Part shown: one piece after another, positions 34,383 through 46,406 of the stretch
Layout: every line of letters starts with the position of its first letter
Numbering within the stretch: the stretch's first letter is position 1
Source of the DNA: Desmodesmus armatus
Taxonomy: Eukaryota; Chlorophyta; Chlorophyceae; Sphaeropleales; Scenedesmaceae
Assembly (NCBI GenBank): GCA_007449985.2
Contig: VIIQ02000039.1
Coordinates: 124,001-188,000 of the forward strand
DNA length: 64,000 nt
Direction: 5' to 3'
Notes under the pieces: generated by a model
What the model was told of the DNA's origin: nothing
The model's input: only the letters and a program-made list of their open reading frames with translations
Databases searched by the model: none
Program-made: the position numbers and the translations under genes

Positions 34383-35425
34383 CTCCGTGAAAGTATGGTC
34401 GTATGGCTCGTGAGATCCTGGTGGTGCGCGGCCAATCCCCCTCGCTTGGCCAAGCAGGCTCCTGGCCTGCTGTGTGGGTTCAGGCTGTCTCAACATCACT
34501 ACCAAAACGGGTGCTTTTCAAGAGCAACTTGCTTCTCAATGCTGACATTGGGTTTTGAAGAAGACATATCTGCTGTTTTTGAGCACTTGTTGGCTCTTCT
34601 GTGTTTGAAGTGGATGAGGGGTGTCGCTGAGTTGAGCTTGAGGTCCCTGTGCACTTTAGAGTATGACCTGTGTACGCCTTTAGGTGTGCCCAGTGGGTGG
34701 CCTCCCACCCCGTTGTATTGATGTTGTGACATGTCATTGCTGACATGCTGATCAACACTGTGCATGTACTACATGCCGTAATACGGCATGGGCAAGCACT
34801 GCACATCCGCTGGGCCAAGCCCCCTAGGGTCATGTACACCATGTGTGTGTGTGCATGAAATGTGGGGCCCACAGTGTGACTGTGGTGGCCCTGCCACAGT
34901 GTGCACTGCATCACAGACTCAGTATCAGAAATGTTCAGACCATGCATTCAATGCAGTGGTCAGGGAGAACCCTCAAGTCTGCGTGCAGGACCTTGTGTTT
35001 GGGATTGTTTAGGCATCTTTGTCAAACACCTTCCTTGGCACCTAGGCCTGCCGACAGGCACATTTTCTGTCTCAGTCAGCAGCAAATGCAATATGCCCAA
35101 GTTATGAGCTTTGTCATCCAGAGTATGACTCAATCAATCTATCAGCTGTATGCATCAGGCGAGCCCTGGAAGAGGCTTACGCTGCACTTAGCAGGGAGCT
35201 GGCTTGCAGGTCTGCCAATCCACGCACAATCGATGAGGAACATAGCAACGACATACGCCATGCAGCTTAAGCTTCAATACCGGTCGATGCATATCTGAGA
35301 TACTTTCGGATGTGACACAGGTGAGGTCAACACAGTTGTCATTTGAAAGTGGACTGTGACAACCGAAAGCTACACAACGCGCATCGGCACTACCAAGGCG
35401 CTACGAGATCTTCAACAAGGTGTAG
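34383..35425. other. Intergenic region upstream of the MSH7-like gene
   Basis: Should contain the OPR 3' UTR and the MSH7-like promoter. It holds the second copy of the dispersed repeat (35023-35190) and a 9-bp-stem palindrome CATGCCGTA/TACGGCATG at about 34771-34789. No gene seen. Confidence 0.55.
35023..35190 (+). repeat. Dispersed direct repeat, copy 2 (upstream of MSH7-like gene)
   Basis: Diverged copy of 32316-32485 in the same orientation. The two copies bracket the OPR gene at a distance of about 2.7 kb. Confidence 0.8.
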
Positions 35426-38400
35426 ATGTCTATCGTGTGTGCAAAGACAGCTGCTGTTGCTCCTTACCAGCAGATGCAAGCAGCAACTTCTGCCAACCTG
35501 GCAGGTGCTTTTTCTTTCTACCAGTCAGTGCTGCAGGTGAGTGATCATTGTTTAGATTTGAACAAGCACATATGCATCAGCCTCATGTTTGTCTTGTTGA
35601 TGTGTGTACCCCGCCTCTTTGCAGACGCCCTTGCAACCGCCTGGCACTGCACGTGGTGACAGCCATGGAGCACAAAGTGCCAACAGGAACCAGCACCAAC
35701 AGCAGCACCAGCCGCAACATGCGCATTTTATGCTTTCTGCAAGGGGATTCACTCCCCAGCAGCAACCACGCAACAGGGCAGCACCGCAGCACCTAAGTGC
35801 AAGCATACCTCCACACAACCAGCCACCATACCCACAACACCCACCACACCAGCAGCAGCACCAGCAACAACCACAACAGCAGTATGACAGCTGGCACCCA
35901 CATCAAGGCCAGATCAGCACCCGGATACAGCCAGAGCAGCTCACAGCAGTGCAGCCGGAGACGCAAGTCTACAAGGCACCTACACACCGGTGTGACACCA
36001 ACCAGCAGCAACAGTACAACCAACAACAGCAGCAACAGCAGGAATATGCACCCAAGCAGCAGCTGCCGGCACAGCAGCCTGCAGCACACAGGCCCCAGGG
36101 GCAGCACAACCCCTTCAGTCCCGCAGGCCGCTTGTCTGCAGCAGCAGGGGGCGCACCTGCACACACTGAAGCACAGCTGCAGCCCACACCCCATGGCAAC
36201 GGCTGGCAGCAGCAGCAGCAGCAGTGGCAGCACAAGCACCAGCAACAGCAGCAGAGGCAAGCCGGCCTGTCTATGCAGCAGCAGCAGCACCCGCTGCACA
36301 ATGTTTCCAACCTGTTGCAGTCCAACAATCAGGCAGACGCATCGACATCAGGCCAACAGCAGCAGCAGCACGTGCAACACGCTGCCAACAGTGACTGGTC
36401 AGCGCAGCTTGATCAGTCAGAACCGCCACTGGGTCCTGCTGCTCGTCAGCACAGCCTTCCTCACCACACCCATACACACCAGCAGCAGAAGCTGCTGCAG
36501 CAGCAGCAGCTGCGGCAACAGCAGCACCAGCAGCTGCAACAGCAGCAGCAGCCCCAGCAGCCGCTAAGATCCGTGAGCCTGGCTCCTGCTGCTGCACACG
36601 GGCGACCTCGCCTCCCCAGCACAACTGGCAGCCAGCATCCACAGCAGCAGCTGGCTGCCCCCAGGCCCCGCAATGGGCTACTGCTGCAGCGGTTGAGCAC
36701 CTTTGAGGATACTACTGCTGCTGCTGCTGCTGCTGACGCTCACTCACCCAGTGGCGCTCATAATGCTGCAGGAGGCATGAAGCAGCAGCAGCAGCAGCAG
36801 GGGCGCAATGCGGCGGCAGCAGCTGGTGGCAAGAGCAGCACACGGTGGCCATGGCTGGGGCATGACAGGAGGGATGCCCAAGGCAGGCAGCCAGGTGTGG
36901 TTGCTGTTGGTAACAGCTTACGTCTGTTGCCTGTTCTGTGCCAGGACAGCTGCGGTGCGGAGTCAGTCCTTGCAGTGCTGCGCTGTGTTGCGGTGCGCCC
37001 TAGAATGGGCTGGGCTGTGCTGACTGACCTGTGCTGTGCTGTGCTATGCTGCAGGCACCCCTGGCTTTGACCCCAGCACCCTGTACATCCCTCCAGCGGC
37101 ACTGTCAGCCATGAGTGACTTTGGCCGCCAGTTCTGGGTGAGTGGACAGGTTACGAGTGGATACTTTTGTGACACTCATCAAGCTTCGTGCCCTCCTGCA
37201 GACTCGGTCATCTAGGTGGCTCATGCTGTGCTGGTGGCTGCTGTGCCGAGCTGAAGGCAGCTCACATCTGCAGAGTGACGGAAGCGATGGTCAAAGCTGT
37301 CATGACAAACCTGCGTGCTTTCAGAGCTGTATCATGATTCTGTGTAACATCCAATTACTGATTCCATCTGTTGGTGGCTGCCAACCCCGGCCCAGCTCAA
37401 CCATAACCCTGCTTGGTTTCAGAACCTACACTCTTCACAAACTTTGCCAATGCCGAAAAGTCTACATGTGTACATGCACCCACAAGCCCTCTGGCAGACT
37501 CAGGCAGCAGCGCTAGCAAGCTCAACAACTCTGCTGCGCTATGCCGCTGCAGGGCATCAAGGCCCGGGCCATGGACTTGGTGCTGTTTGTGCGGCATGGC
37601 AGCTTCTACAACCTGTTTGATGCAGATGCTGACGTGGGCCTGAGGGTGGGGCTCAACCTGTCAGGGGCCCCAGCATCCAACATGTGGAAAGTGGGGTGCT
37701 TCAAGGACCACTTTGCAGTCTGGGCGGCAAAGGTGAGGCCCGGGTCTTGGTCTGTACTTTGTCTAGCAGTTGTGGTGCAGGTGACGTCGTGCAGTTGACT
37801 GGGCATTCCTGTACGTGTGCTGTCACATGACTCATTCAACACGTATACACCGCACAGGCTGTCACCCTGGAAAGTTGCAGGAAAGTTGCAGCCAAGCACG
37901 GCCGCATTCACTTGCACTGTCGACCGCGATCGCTACCGCTGAAAAGCTACAACCTTGTGTGCAACAAACAGGTGTTGGCTCAGGGCTACAGTGTTGGGCG
38001 GGTGGAGGAAATGCCTGCAGCTGCAAGCAGGGCAGGTGGCGGCAGCAGCAAGCTGCTGGTGCGCCAGCTGGTGCGCATCTACACACCAGGGACAGCAGTG
38101 GAAGGCTTGCTGCTGGACGACCAGGTGAACAGGGGTGTGTGGGTGTGGGGTGGGGTGGGGTGGCGGGGGGGGGGGGGGGGTAGGCAGAGGAGGGGAGAGG
38201 GGGGAGGCGGGCGGGGCGGAGGCATGGGGTAGGGTGGCATGGGATATCGCAATGATGTGAGGCACAGCTGCAGCTGGGTGCCAGCAGTTGGTGTGACAAA
38301 ATTAGTTGCTGGGGTGGGTCTCATAGTAGGATCACAAGGTGATGTCCAAGCGGCATGCAAGCATCGTGGCCACGACACTCGTTTGCCTTTTGCCGTGCAC

Positions 38401-41400
38401 CTTTGGTAAGACTGTGTGTTGTGATGGGACCCACATACCTGGTGCTATCCACAATCACATGCATCCAGAGTTGTATTTTGCTGTTGCAGGATGACATGCC
38501 CCACCCCCTGATGTGCCTGGTTGAGATCCCCTACAGCACAGCCCATCCCCAGCACTCCCTCCCCCCACCCTCCCGCTCTTTTCTTGCCAGCTCAGCACCC
38601 AACAACCCTATACCCACAGCACATGCAGTAGGCATCTGTCTGCTAGATATCAGCTCAGGTGTGTGTCGGGCAGGCTGCTTCACCACAGCAGATGACCCCG
38701 CCAGGTCCGCGTTGGCTGCAGCACTGCTCACCAGTGATCCCTCCGAGGCTGTAGCAGTGCGCAACAGCCTGTCGGGTGCGACTGTCACACTTCTCAAACA
38801 GCATTTTGAAACCAAGACAGCTGCAGGACCTGGGTTTAGTGGTGAGGATGGAACCCTAGGGGTTTCATCCAGAGGGGTGGGGGGTCAGGTGCCAGGGGTG
38901 TCCTGGCTGTCCCCCTCTGCAGCTGGGAATGTACTGAGCAGCCCAACTACAGCAGCACTGGAAGGGTGCCTGAGTGATGAGCAGCTGCAGCAGCTGCAGC
39001 AGATAGCAGCGGCAGCGGCGGCTGCAATCAGCGCCAAAAGCAGCGGCAGTAATGCAAGCAGCAGAGCAGCAGAAGCGGCGATGAATGCCGTGCTGGCTGC
39101 TGCGGGTGTTGCTATGAAGCAGCTGCAGCGCTGTAGCCTGCTGTCTGATGTGCTGCCTACATTGGAGGTTCAACCGCTGGAGGCGCTGACAGCACGTGGT
39201 GGCATGCAACCAGGTGCGCTGACTTTGCCCTTCGAGGCTTGACCATGATGGACTCAAGTTTGTATACACAGCATCATAATGCATAGTGTATGCGTTGCTG
39301 TCAGATGTGCTGCCCACATTGGAGGTCCAACCGCTGGAGGCGCTGACTGCACGTGGTGGCATGCAACCAGGTGTGCTGACCTGGCCCATGTTGAAATCTA
39401 GTTCTGTCACACCACAGCATCATGCATAGTGCTGTCACTCAGGGCTCTGCATCCCCAACAGTCAACTGGTAAGGTTGACTGTGCACCCTGGCAAGGACCA
39501 GCCAAGTTCACAGGGAAGCTGCCAGATGCAGCAATGGCAAAGCAGAGAGATGCCGGCTGTTCCAAGACACCATCAGTCTTCTGCTGAACCGTCATAGTTA
39601 CGGCCGCCGTCCACCGGGGCTTCAGTCGTCAGCTTCAAAACCGAGGTCTCTAACCAACGAATTGCTGCAGTGCTGTAGTTCATGTTGTGTCAGGGCAGGA
39701 GTGAGCTACCGACTGCACATTGATGTTGTTTGCGAGGCAGGGGGCATCTTACAAAACTGCACGTCGTGCTGTGCTGTGTTCTGCCGCCCTGCAGGCCGGC
39801 CTCTCATGCTGGACACCAATGCTATCATCTCCCTGGATCTGCTGCCTGCCTCACACATCAGCGGCCCTGCAGCAGCAGCAGCAGCGGGTCCCACAGCGTC
39901 AGCTGCAGCAGCCAAGGGTGCTGCAGCTGTCAGCAGCTTGTTTGGTCTGTTGGACCGCACGGCCAGTGCAGCAGGCAAGAGGAAGCTGAAGCAGTGGATA
40001 TGCAGGTGAGATACTCATTCACCCATCTACCTGCATTTGTGAATGCATTTTGCGACAATATGCAGAATATGCATTCATAAATGCATATGCTTCATTGGCT
40101 TGCCTGTGAGGGGTGAGTACAGGGAATGGCCGGCTGCCTCGCGGCTGGCACACTGTAAGCCCTCCCTTTTTTGGTGAGCCATGATCCCCAGGTTACTCCT
40201 CGCCTGACAGTGGTGTGTGGCGCATTCCCCATGCAGGCCGCTGACTGTCGCTTCAGCCATCAACGAGAGGTTGGAAGTCTTGGACCTTTTCCAGGCACTG
40301 CCGACAGCAGCAGAGGCCCTGCAGCAGAGGCTCTGAATACTGAAACTCGCCCCCCCCCCTCTCCCACCCCCCACCTCAGCATATTCACAGTCTGCGCACG
40401 GCTGCTGGCACCCCTCACAATGGCTTCGCTTGGTTGTCACTCCTGCCAGCTTGGTCACTCTTCTCCTGGCATTGGTGTGTGTGCCGCACTCTCCATGCAG
40501 GCCGCTGACTGTCGCCTCAGCCATTAATGAGGGGTTGGACGTGTTGGACCTCTTCCAGGCACTGCCAGCAGCAGCAGAGGCCCAGCAGCAGAGGCTCTCA
40601 ATACTGGAACTCGCCCCCCCCCCCTCCTACCCCACCTCAGCATACTCACAGTCTGCGCACGGCTGTTGGCACCCCTCACAATGGCTTGGCTTAGTTGCCA
40701 CTCCTGCCAGCTTGGTCACTCTTCTCCTGGCATTGGTGTGTGTGCCGCATTCTCCATGCAGGCCGCTGACTGTTGCCTCTGCCATCAATGAGAGGCTGGA
40801 CGTGTTGGACCTCTTCCAGGCACTGCCGACAGCAGCAGAGGCCCTGCAACAGAGGCTGGCCGGCCTGCCTGATGCGGATCGGCTGCTACCCAAGGCTGCT
40901 GCTGCCGTAAGGGCCCTGCTGCAGCAGCAGCAGAGTGTGATGGATGCACACCAGCAGCTGGATGCAGCAGGTATGAGACTGCTGTTGCCAACAGCACAGT
41001 GTCGTGTGGTGCACAGGAATCATGTACACAGGTGTCAAGTGGTGCCGACAGCATCAGTTATGTGCACAGCTGAACAGGAACCCAGCCATTTACGTCTGCT
41101 GCTTCCTGATATTATCCAGTAGTACCTTTGCAAGATCCGCCTGACATGGTGCATGTTCGTGTAGGCACACATACAGATTGATCTGCCGTGCTGCTGGCTG
41201 TGCTCACCATTGACTACACATCACGTCATCAGGGTTGGTGTGCTGTGTGTCTGTGTGTGTAGGTGGTGCTGTTGTGGACCCCATGCTGGAGGGCTCAGCA
41301 GCTCACAGGGAGAGGGCGTGGAGGGCTCTGGTGGCCATGCCGGCTTGTCTCATGGGGTGAGCTGGGGGATGAGAGGCCTGTGAGAGATGCAAGTGAACAT

Positions 41401-44400
41401 CCAGTGAGATGTTGGTGGGATGCTACTGGAACAGCTGCTAAATGTTGTGTTGTGGTGCACGATGGCACACATGGCAGCCTGAACATGCTCCCTGTGGTGG
41501 GCTGTTGTGAATGGCAGGGGCTCACGCACGGGCATGCAAACTTGTGTGATACGACCGGCGTAAGTGTCACACTTACAGCAGACTTTGAAAGCCCACTCAT
41601 GGTGATGGTGTGTTGACATGTGGCATGTGCTAACAACTTCTTACTTCACATCCTTGAGGGATGTGGCGCAATTGTGTGTGCACGTTCACCTGTCTCTGTG
41701 TGTGTAGGTTGGTTGAGGCTGTTGCTACCCTGCGGAGGGAGGTGACGCAGCACACAGACACCAAGAAGCTTCCCCTCCTGCACAGGGCAGTGCTGGCAGC
41801 TGGGCGGGCAGCCAAACCAGCCACCGCAATCAACCAGCTGCTGTCAAATGCCACATGGGCAGCAGCACCACAGGCAGATAGTGATACTCCCACAGCAGCA
41901 GCAGGGACCAAGAAAGCACGGGGAAAGAAGGCTGCAACAGCAGCAGCGGCAGCAGCAGGTGGTGGTGGTAATGACGGCATTACTATGCAGGGCGGGGTGC
42001 GGTTGGCGCCCGGTGCAGATGCCGCTTATGATGCAGCAGTCTCTGAGCAGCAGTACCTGCAAGACAGCTATGAAGCAGAGCAACAGGCACAGCTGCAGTG
42101 GTATGCTGGCCATGCAGCAGCAGCCGGCGGCTGGGGTCAGCAGCAGCAGCGGCAGCGTCAGCAGCAGCAGCCGCCGCCAAATGGACAGGGGCTGCAGGTG
42201 CAGGATGCCATGGTCATAGATGAGGCTGGAGGAGTCATCGGCCTGGTGAGCATCATGACTAATATCTGTCATGAATCCGTTATTTTGTGTCAACAATCTG
42301 TCAAGGTCACTGTCAAGCATAGCAGTAGGCCTTGAGAGCACCACGCCAATGCATGGTAGTGAGCGGGCGCAAGGCCGGCCGGCCCATTACCTGCTCTTGC
42401 TCTCCACGTAGCCCCGTCATCACGGAAACCCACTCCACTTGAACCCCAAAAAATTCACATGAGTGTGTCCCCACATGCAGGTGGTGCACATCCCGGCAGC
42501 TGGCTCCGCCAGCGGGGACAACACTTCAGCTGCACCTTTTTACACTGACTCACTGAGCAAAGTGGTCGTGCTGAATCTGTTTGCAAGCACCCCCGCCATC
42601 AAACACTCACCTCAACCCCTAAACCTCACGTGTGTGCCCCCACACGCAGGTGGTGCACATCCCGTCAGCCGGCCCCGTCAGCGCGGATACCTCAAACCTT
42701 CTGGCAGGCCTGCTGGCTCCAGGCCATTCAATCATCCAGCAGGAGGTACTGCCAGCCGATGCTCTGCAAAACCCCAGGGGGTCCATCCTCCTTGGCCTAG
42801 GGTCTGCACACCAGCAGCAGCAGGGAGCGGTGGGGAAGCCGCCTCCGGCACGCGGCTCCAAGGCAGCAGCAGCAGCGGCAGGTGCAGGCAGGGGCGTGAA
42901 TACAGTTGGTGGTTCACGAGGGAAGAAAGGTGCCGCTGCTCAGCAAGGCACAGGCATACCCGGCTATTCTGCAGCAGCAGCGGCAGCAGCGGGGATGCGG
43001 GGAGCGGCTAGCGGTCAAACCCTGCTGCTGCATGTGCACGTACCCGAGCTGCAGCAGATGTGGGGGGAGGTGCAGGAGGCAGCACAGCAGGTTGCATTGG
43101 CAGCAGCTGCTGCTTTGGACCGGGTTGCGCACACCTTTCTGGAGTCCTACGGGCTGTTCAGGAACCTGGCGGCTGCTGTTGCAGACCTGGACGTGCTGGC
43201 AGGATTTGCACAGGTGCGTGTTGTGTCTGATGTTTCAGGGACGCCCCGGGGGGGGGGGGGGGGGGGGCTGTGGAGCTCTTTGTGTAAGCCTATCATGCCT
43301 GTTGGTAGTTGTTTTGTTCACTTGGCAGTTGTTCTGTGCATGGAGCACAGCATTGGATGTGCCCGCTGGCAGGCAGACACACTGGCGGCACCAACATTGC
43401 AGCACAGCAAACAACCCAGCAACCGATAATATGTGGGTTTCAGTGCAACTAGTCCTCCAGTCAGGGTGCCAAATATCCTTCCTCTGCTGCTGGTGCTGCA
43501 TCCGGTGCAGGTGGTGGCGCGCGGCAACGCACCCGCCGGCTGTTCATTCTGTAGGCCGCGCTTTGCATCAGCATCAGCAGCACCTGAGGCCAGCGCAGGC
43601 TTTGGCGTGTCTGCACCCCTGCTGCAGTTGGAGGGGCTGTGGCACCCACTGCTGGGTCTGCAGAGCAGCAGCAGCGTTGTGCCGAACGATGTGGTGCTGG
43701 GAGGCACCCAGCCAGGAGCAATGCTGTTGACAGGTGAGCATAGTTGTTACAAGCTTCAAGCTTCAGAACTGCACTGGAGACTCCCTAGTATCAGTGCGGT
43801 AGCCAAGGGCACCCACAAGCCATCCATACACACTGTCTTGAGTGTGAGAGGCGCTCCTTATGAGTCTCACCAGGTGGTGATGCCTCTCAATGACGACTGT
43901 GGAATTTGCTGCTGTAGGCGCATCAACTCCAGAGGTACTCTCACGCCACTCCTGCTTCTGCATTGTGGCACAAACAAAGGCCACGATAGCTTCTGTTTGT
44001 TGCTGCCTGCAGGCGCCAACATGGGTGGCAAGTCCACCCTGCTGCGCTCCACATGTGTGGCCGTGGTCATGGCGCAGATCGGCTGCTATGTGACTGGCAG
44101 GAGCGCTGTGCTGTCTCCAGTGGATGCCATCTTCACGCGCATAGGTGGGCACACGGCAGCACGGGTGGCACACACGTTCAGCAGCACCGGTTGCACACAA
44201 GCTGGGAGCGCCGGCTTTCTGAGCAGCCGCCTCAGCTGAGGAGCTTTGCTGATGGCTTCCCTTGCTCCACTGTCTCTACCCGCGCCCATGAAGCAGATGT
44301 TGTCATTGCACCCATGCCTTTACCACCCTAACTATATTCACAGTGATGCTGTGCAGAGCGCTCATAATGCACGTGTTACGCACCCCGCAGCGTTGCGAAG

Positions 44401-45061
44401 GCTTACGCTTGTCTTGTGCTTGACACGTTGCGTGTGCAGGTGCTGCAGATGCCATCATGTGTGGCCGGTCCACCTTTATGGTGGAGATGTCAGAGACTGC
44501 TGCCTGCCTAGCCGCTGCCACACCATCTTCACTGATTGTCCTGGATGAGCTTGGCCGTGGAACATCCACACACGACGGCTATGCGCTAGCATACGCCGTT
44601 TTGCAGCACCTTGCATGCCCCGCTAGCACCTCTGCAGCAGCAGGCGGCTTCGGCAACAGCAGCGCGAGAGGCTTCTACCAGCAGCAGCGGGGTCCCGCAG
44701 GCGCCAGCAGTAACAGCGGCACCGGCAGCGGCAGCGGGGGAGTTGAGGGTAGCAGCAAGCCGCGGGTGCTGTTTGCCACACACTACCACAAGCTGACACA
44801 GGAAGAGGATCTGCAAGAGTATGTGCAGAGCTGCCACATGTCCACGCAGTGGGACGAGGGCCGAAAGCAGCTGGTGCATTGCTATCAGCTACAGCCGGGG
44901 CCTGCACCCACCGCAGTTGTGGGATAGAGGTGGCAGCGCTGGCGGGGCTGCCGCACTGTGTGGTGCAGAGGGCGGCAGCAGTGGCGGCTGTGATGCAGCA
45001 GCATTGTGAGGTGGGGGATGAAGGTATGGGTGGGCTGTTGGACAGAATCCAGGACTTGTAG
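35426..45061 (+). CDS. MSH7: MutS homologue, MSH7/MSH6-like, with one frame break
   Basis: MSH6/MSH7 proteins pair with MSH2 to recognise mismatches in the nucleus. Exons: 35426-35536, 35625-36894, 37055-37137, 37553-37732, 37972-38124, 38490-39213, 39795-40005, 40762-40970, 41263-41356, 41708-42245, 42650-43213, 43511-43733, 44013-44144, 44440-45061, giving about 1704 residues. The N-terminus is a ~450-residue Gln/His-rich extension. Then: DPSTLYIPP; mismatch-binding domain ([13 protein letters not shown]); [15 protein letters not shown]; core lever [12 protein letters not shown]; Walker [24 protein letters not shown]; Walker [17 protein letters not shown]. Oddities: the Phe-X-Glu mismatch-reading motif is FYN, and the Walker A proline is Ala. 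The last ~55 codons need one extra G in the run near 44897-44900 to restore the frame (then [19 protein letters not shown], as in other MutS proteins). Many Ala/Gln insertions make it much longer than plant MSH7. MSH6 is the alternative name. Confidence 0.9.
39297..39371 (+). repeat. Donor-side echo of MSH7-like exon 38490-39213
   Basis: The last 75 or so bases of the exon ([20 protein letters not shown] region) are repeated here with the same CAACCAG/GTG donor, 158 bp after the original. Confidence 0.9.
40237..40761 (+). repeat. Two acceptor-side echoes of MSH7-like exon 40762-40970
   Basis: The first ~100 bases of the exon ([19 protein letters not shown]) are present three times, starting at 40237, 40500 and 40762, about 262 bp apart. 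Each has the same CCATGCAG acceptor, and the intron between copies is also repeated. Copy 1 ends at an in-frame stop; copy 2 lacks a donor. Confidence 0.95.
42481..42649 (+). repeat. Acceptor-side echo of MSH7-like exon 42650-43213
   Basis: VVHIP(A/S)AG coding sequence with a CACATGCAG acceptor at 42481 repeats the exon start at 42650. The unit is about 169 bp. Confidence 0.85.
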
Positions 45062-46406
45062 ATGCTGAGGGCGGCCAGCTGCACTAGAGGCTGCTTCACC
45101 ACATCTGGTGTGATTCTTGTGAGGTGTGTCGCAATGGCCCTGCACCTGTTCAACAGTGATGCTTCATGCAATGATGCTTCATGCATCTGTCAGAACTGGG
45201 TAGCTTTTGATGTCGTCAGGCTAGGTGGTGCATGCAACACATGCGTGATGGGTCAGGCTCAGGGAGGTTACCTGGCAGGGCTGTGTGGGGACTACGTGCG
45301 ACGCCCTGCACTTTGCACTGTGTTACCCTGTGACTGCACCTTCAACAGGCCCGGCCTGTGACACACACATCCAGACTCAAAGCTAGCATGCATCTTGCTT
45401 TGCAGCCAGCTTGTCCTGCTAATTATGTCCTGTTAATTATGGGAACAGGTGTCATCAGCCCGGCCTTTACAAGCAACAACCCGCCAACTGACAACCAACT
45501 AAGCCACCTGCTGAACCTCAATCATCAGAACAACATCAAAAGTACAATATGGGAGCCACCACTGCCCGAACCCTGCCTGGCATGTAAATGCACCAAGGCA
45601 AGAAATAGCGGGCCCTGCAGCGGCAACACCATTGCAAGCAGTAGCATCACAGTAGCGCACTTTGTTGGACAAACACCAAGTAAGGCATGCCACACACATG
45701 TCAGCGCACGACAACACACTCCACTGTGCAAGGCAAGATATGTACAAGGGTCCCAGTGCTGTACGTCAGACCCCAAACCAACAAAGCTGCAGGTAGATTG
45801 CAGTGCAGCACAGGCAAGCACAAAAACTGCTCTAGCACCAAGCACACGGTGCCAGGAGAGGCCTCAGGCATTCCAGCCCATGGCAGGCTCAAGACAAGAC
45901 ACACCTTGCATGACCGGGGTCGCAATCCTTTGATTCTGTCACACAACAATCGACATCCACGACCCAACAGAAGCTGCCTCCCGTCTGTTACTGTGGTACG
46001 GAAAGTTACTGTGGTACGAAACCCACAGTAGGACGAAGCAGGCTGGTCCTTTCCACAACAAGTAAAAAGTCTGCTAGAACACCAGCTGTGGGCGTACACC
46101 AGTAGACTGCTTATGGACAACACTCTCCTGCTCGCTCTTCCAACCTGCACCCCTTGCCGCCTCTTTGTATAGCAGCGCCCCCACACAACAAGGGCCACAG
46201 GCGTGACCCAACACGGTGCCCTGCTCTCAGCACTGAAATGTGACGTTGTGCACTCCGTCATCACAATCATCCACCCACACCACACTCAGCAACGCTCCCT
46301 TGCACTGCTGGTCACCGTAACCACTGCTTCTGGAAACCCACATCCAGCCACACATTTTCAAAAAAAAAGAAAATTTTCAGCGATTGTCGGCAGCTGCACT
46401 GGCCGT
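45062..46406. other. Intergenic, convergent 3' ends of MSH7-like and STR14-like genes
   Basis: No gene supported. A TGTAA motif at 45583-45587 may end the MSH7-like transcript. A minus-strand TGTAA at 45471-45467 may end the STR14-like one; if so, the two 3' UTRs overlap slightly. A direct repeat GTTACTGTGGTACG occurs twice near 45987-46019. Confidence 0.5.

Larger units (their letters stand above)
38165..43267 (+). repeat. Long G homopolymers in MSH7-like introns (G16, G20)
   Basis: Sixteen consecutive G at 38165-38180 and twenty at 43248-43267, both within a few tens of bases of a splice donor (38124, 43213). They could form quadruplexes in the transcript. Long homopolymers are also the least reliable bases in an assembly. 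Confidence 0.9.

Noticed and set aside
36000..36640. Long ORFs on both strands rich in Gln, Ser, Thr or Cys
   Set aside because: All are frames of CAG-rich sequence. Only the Gln/His-rich frame is joined in phase to MSH7-like exons.
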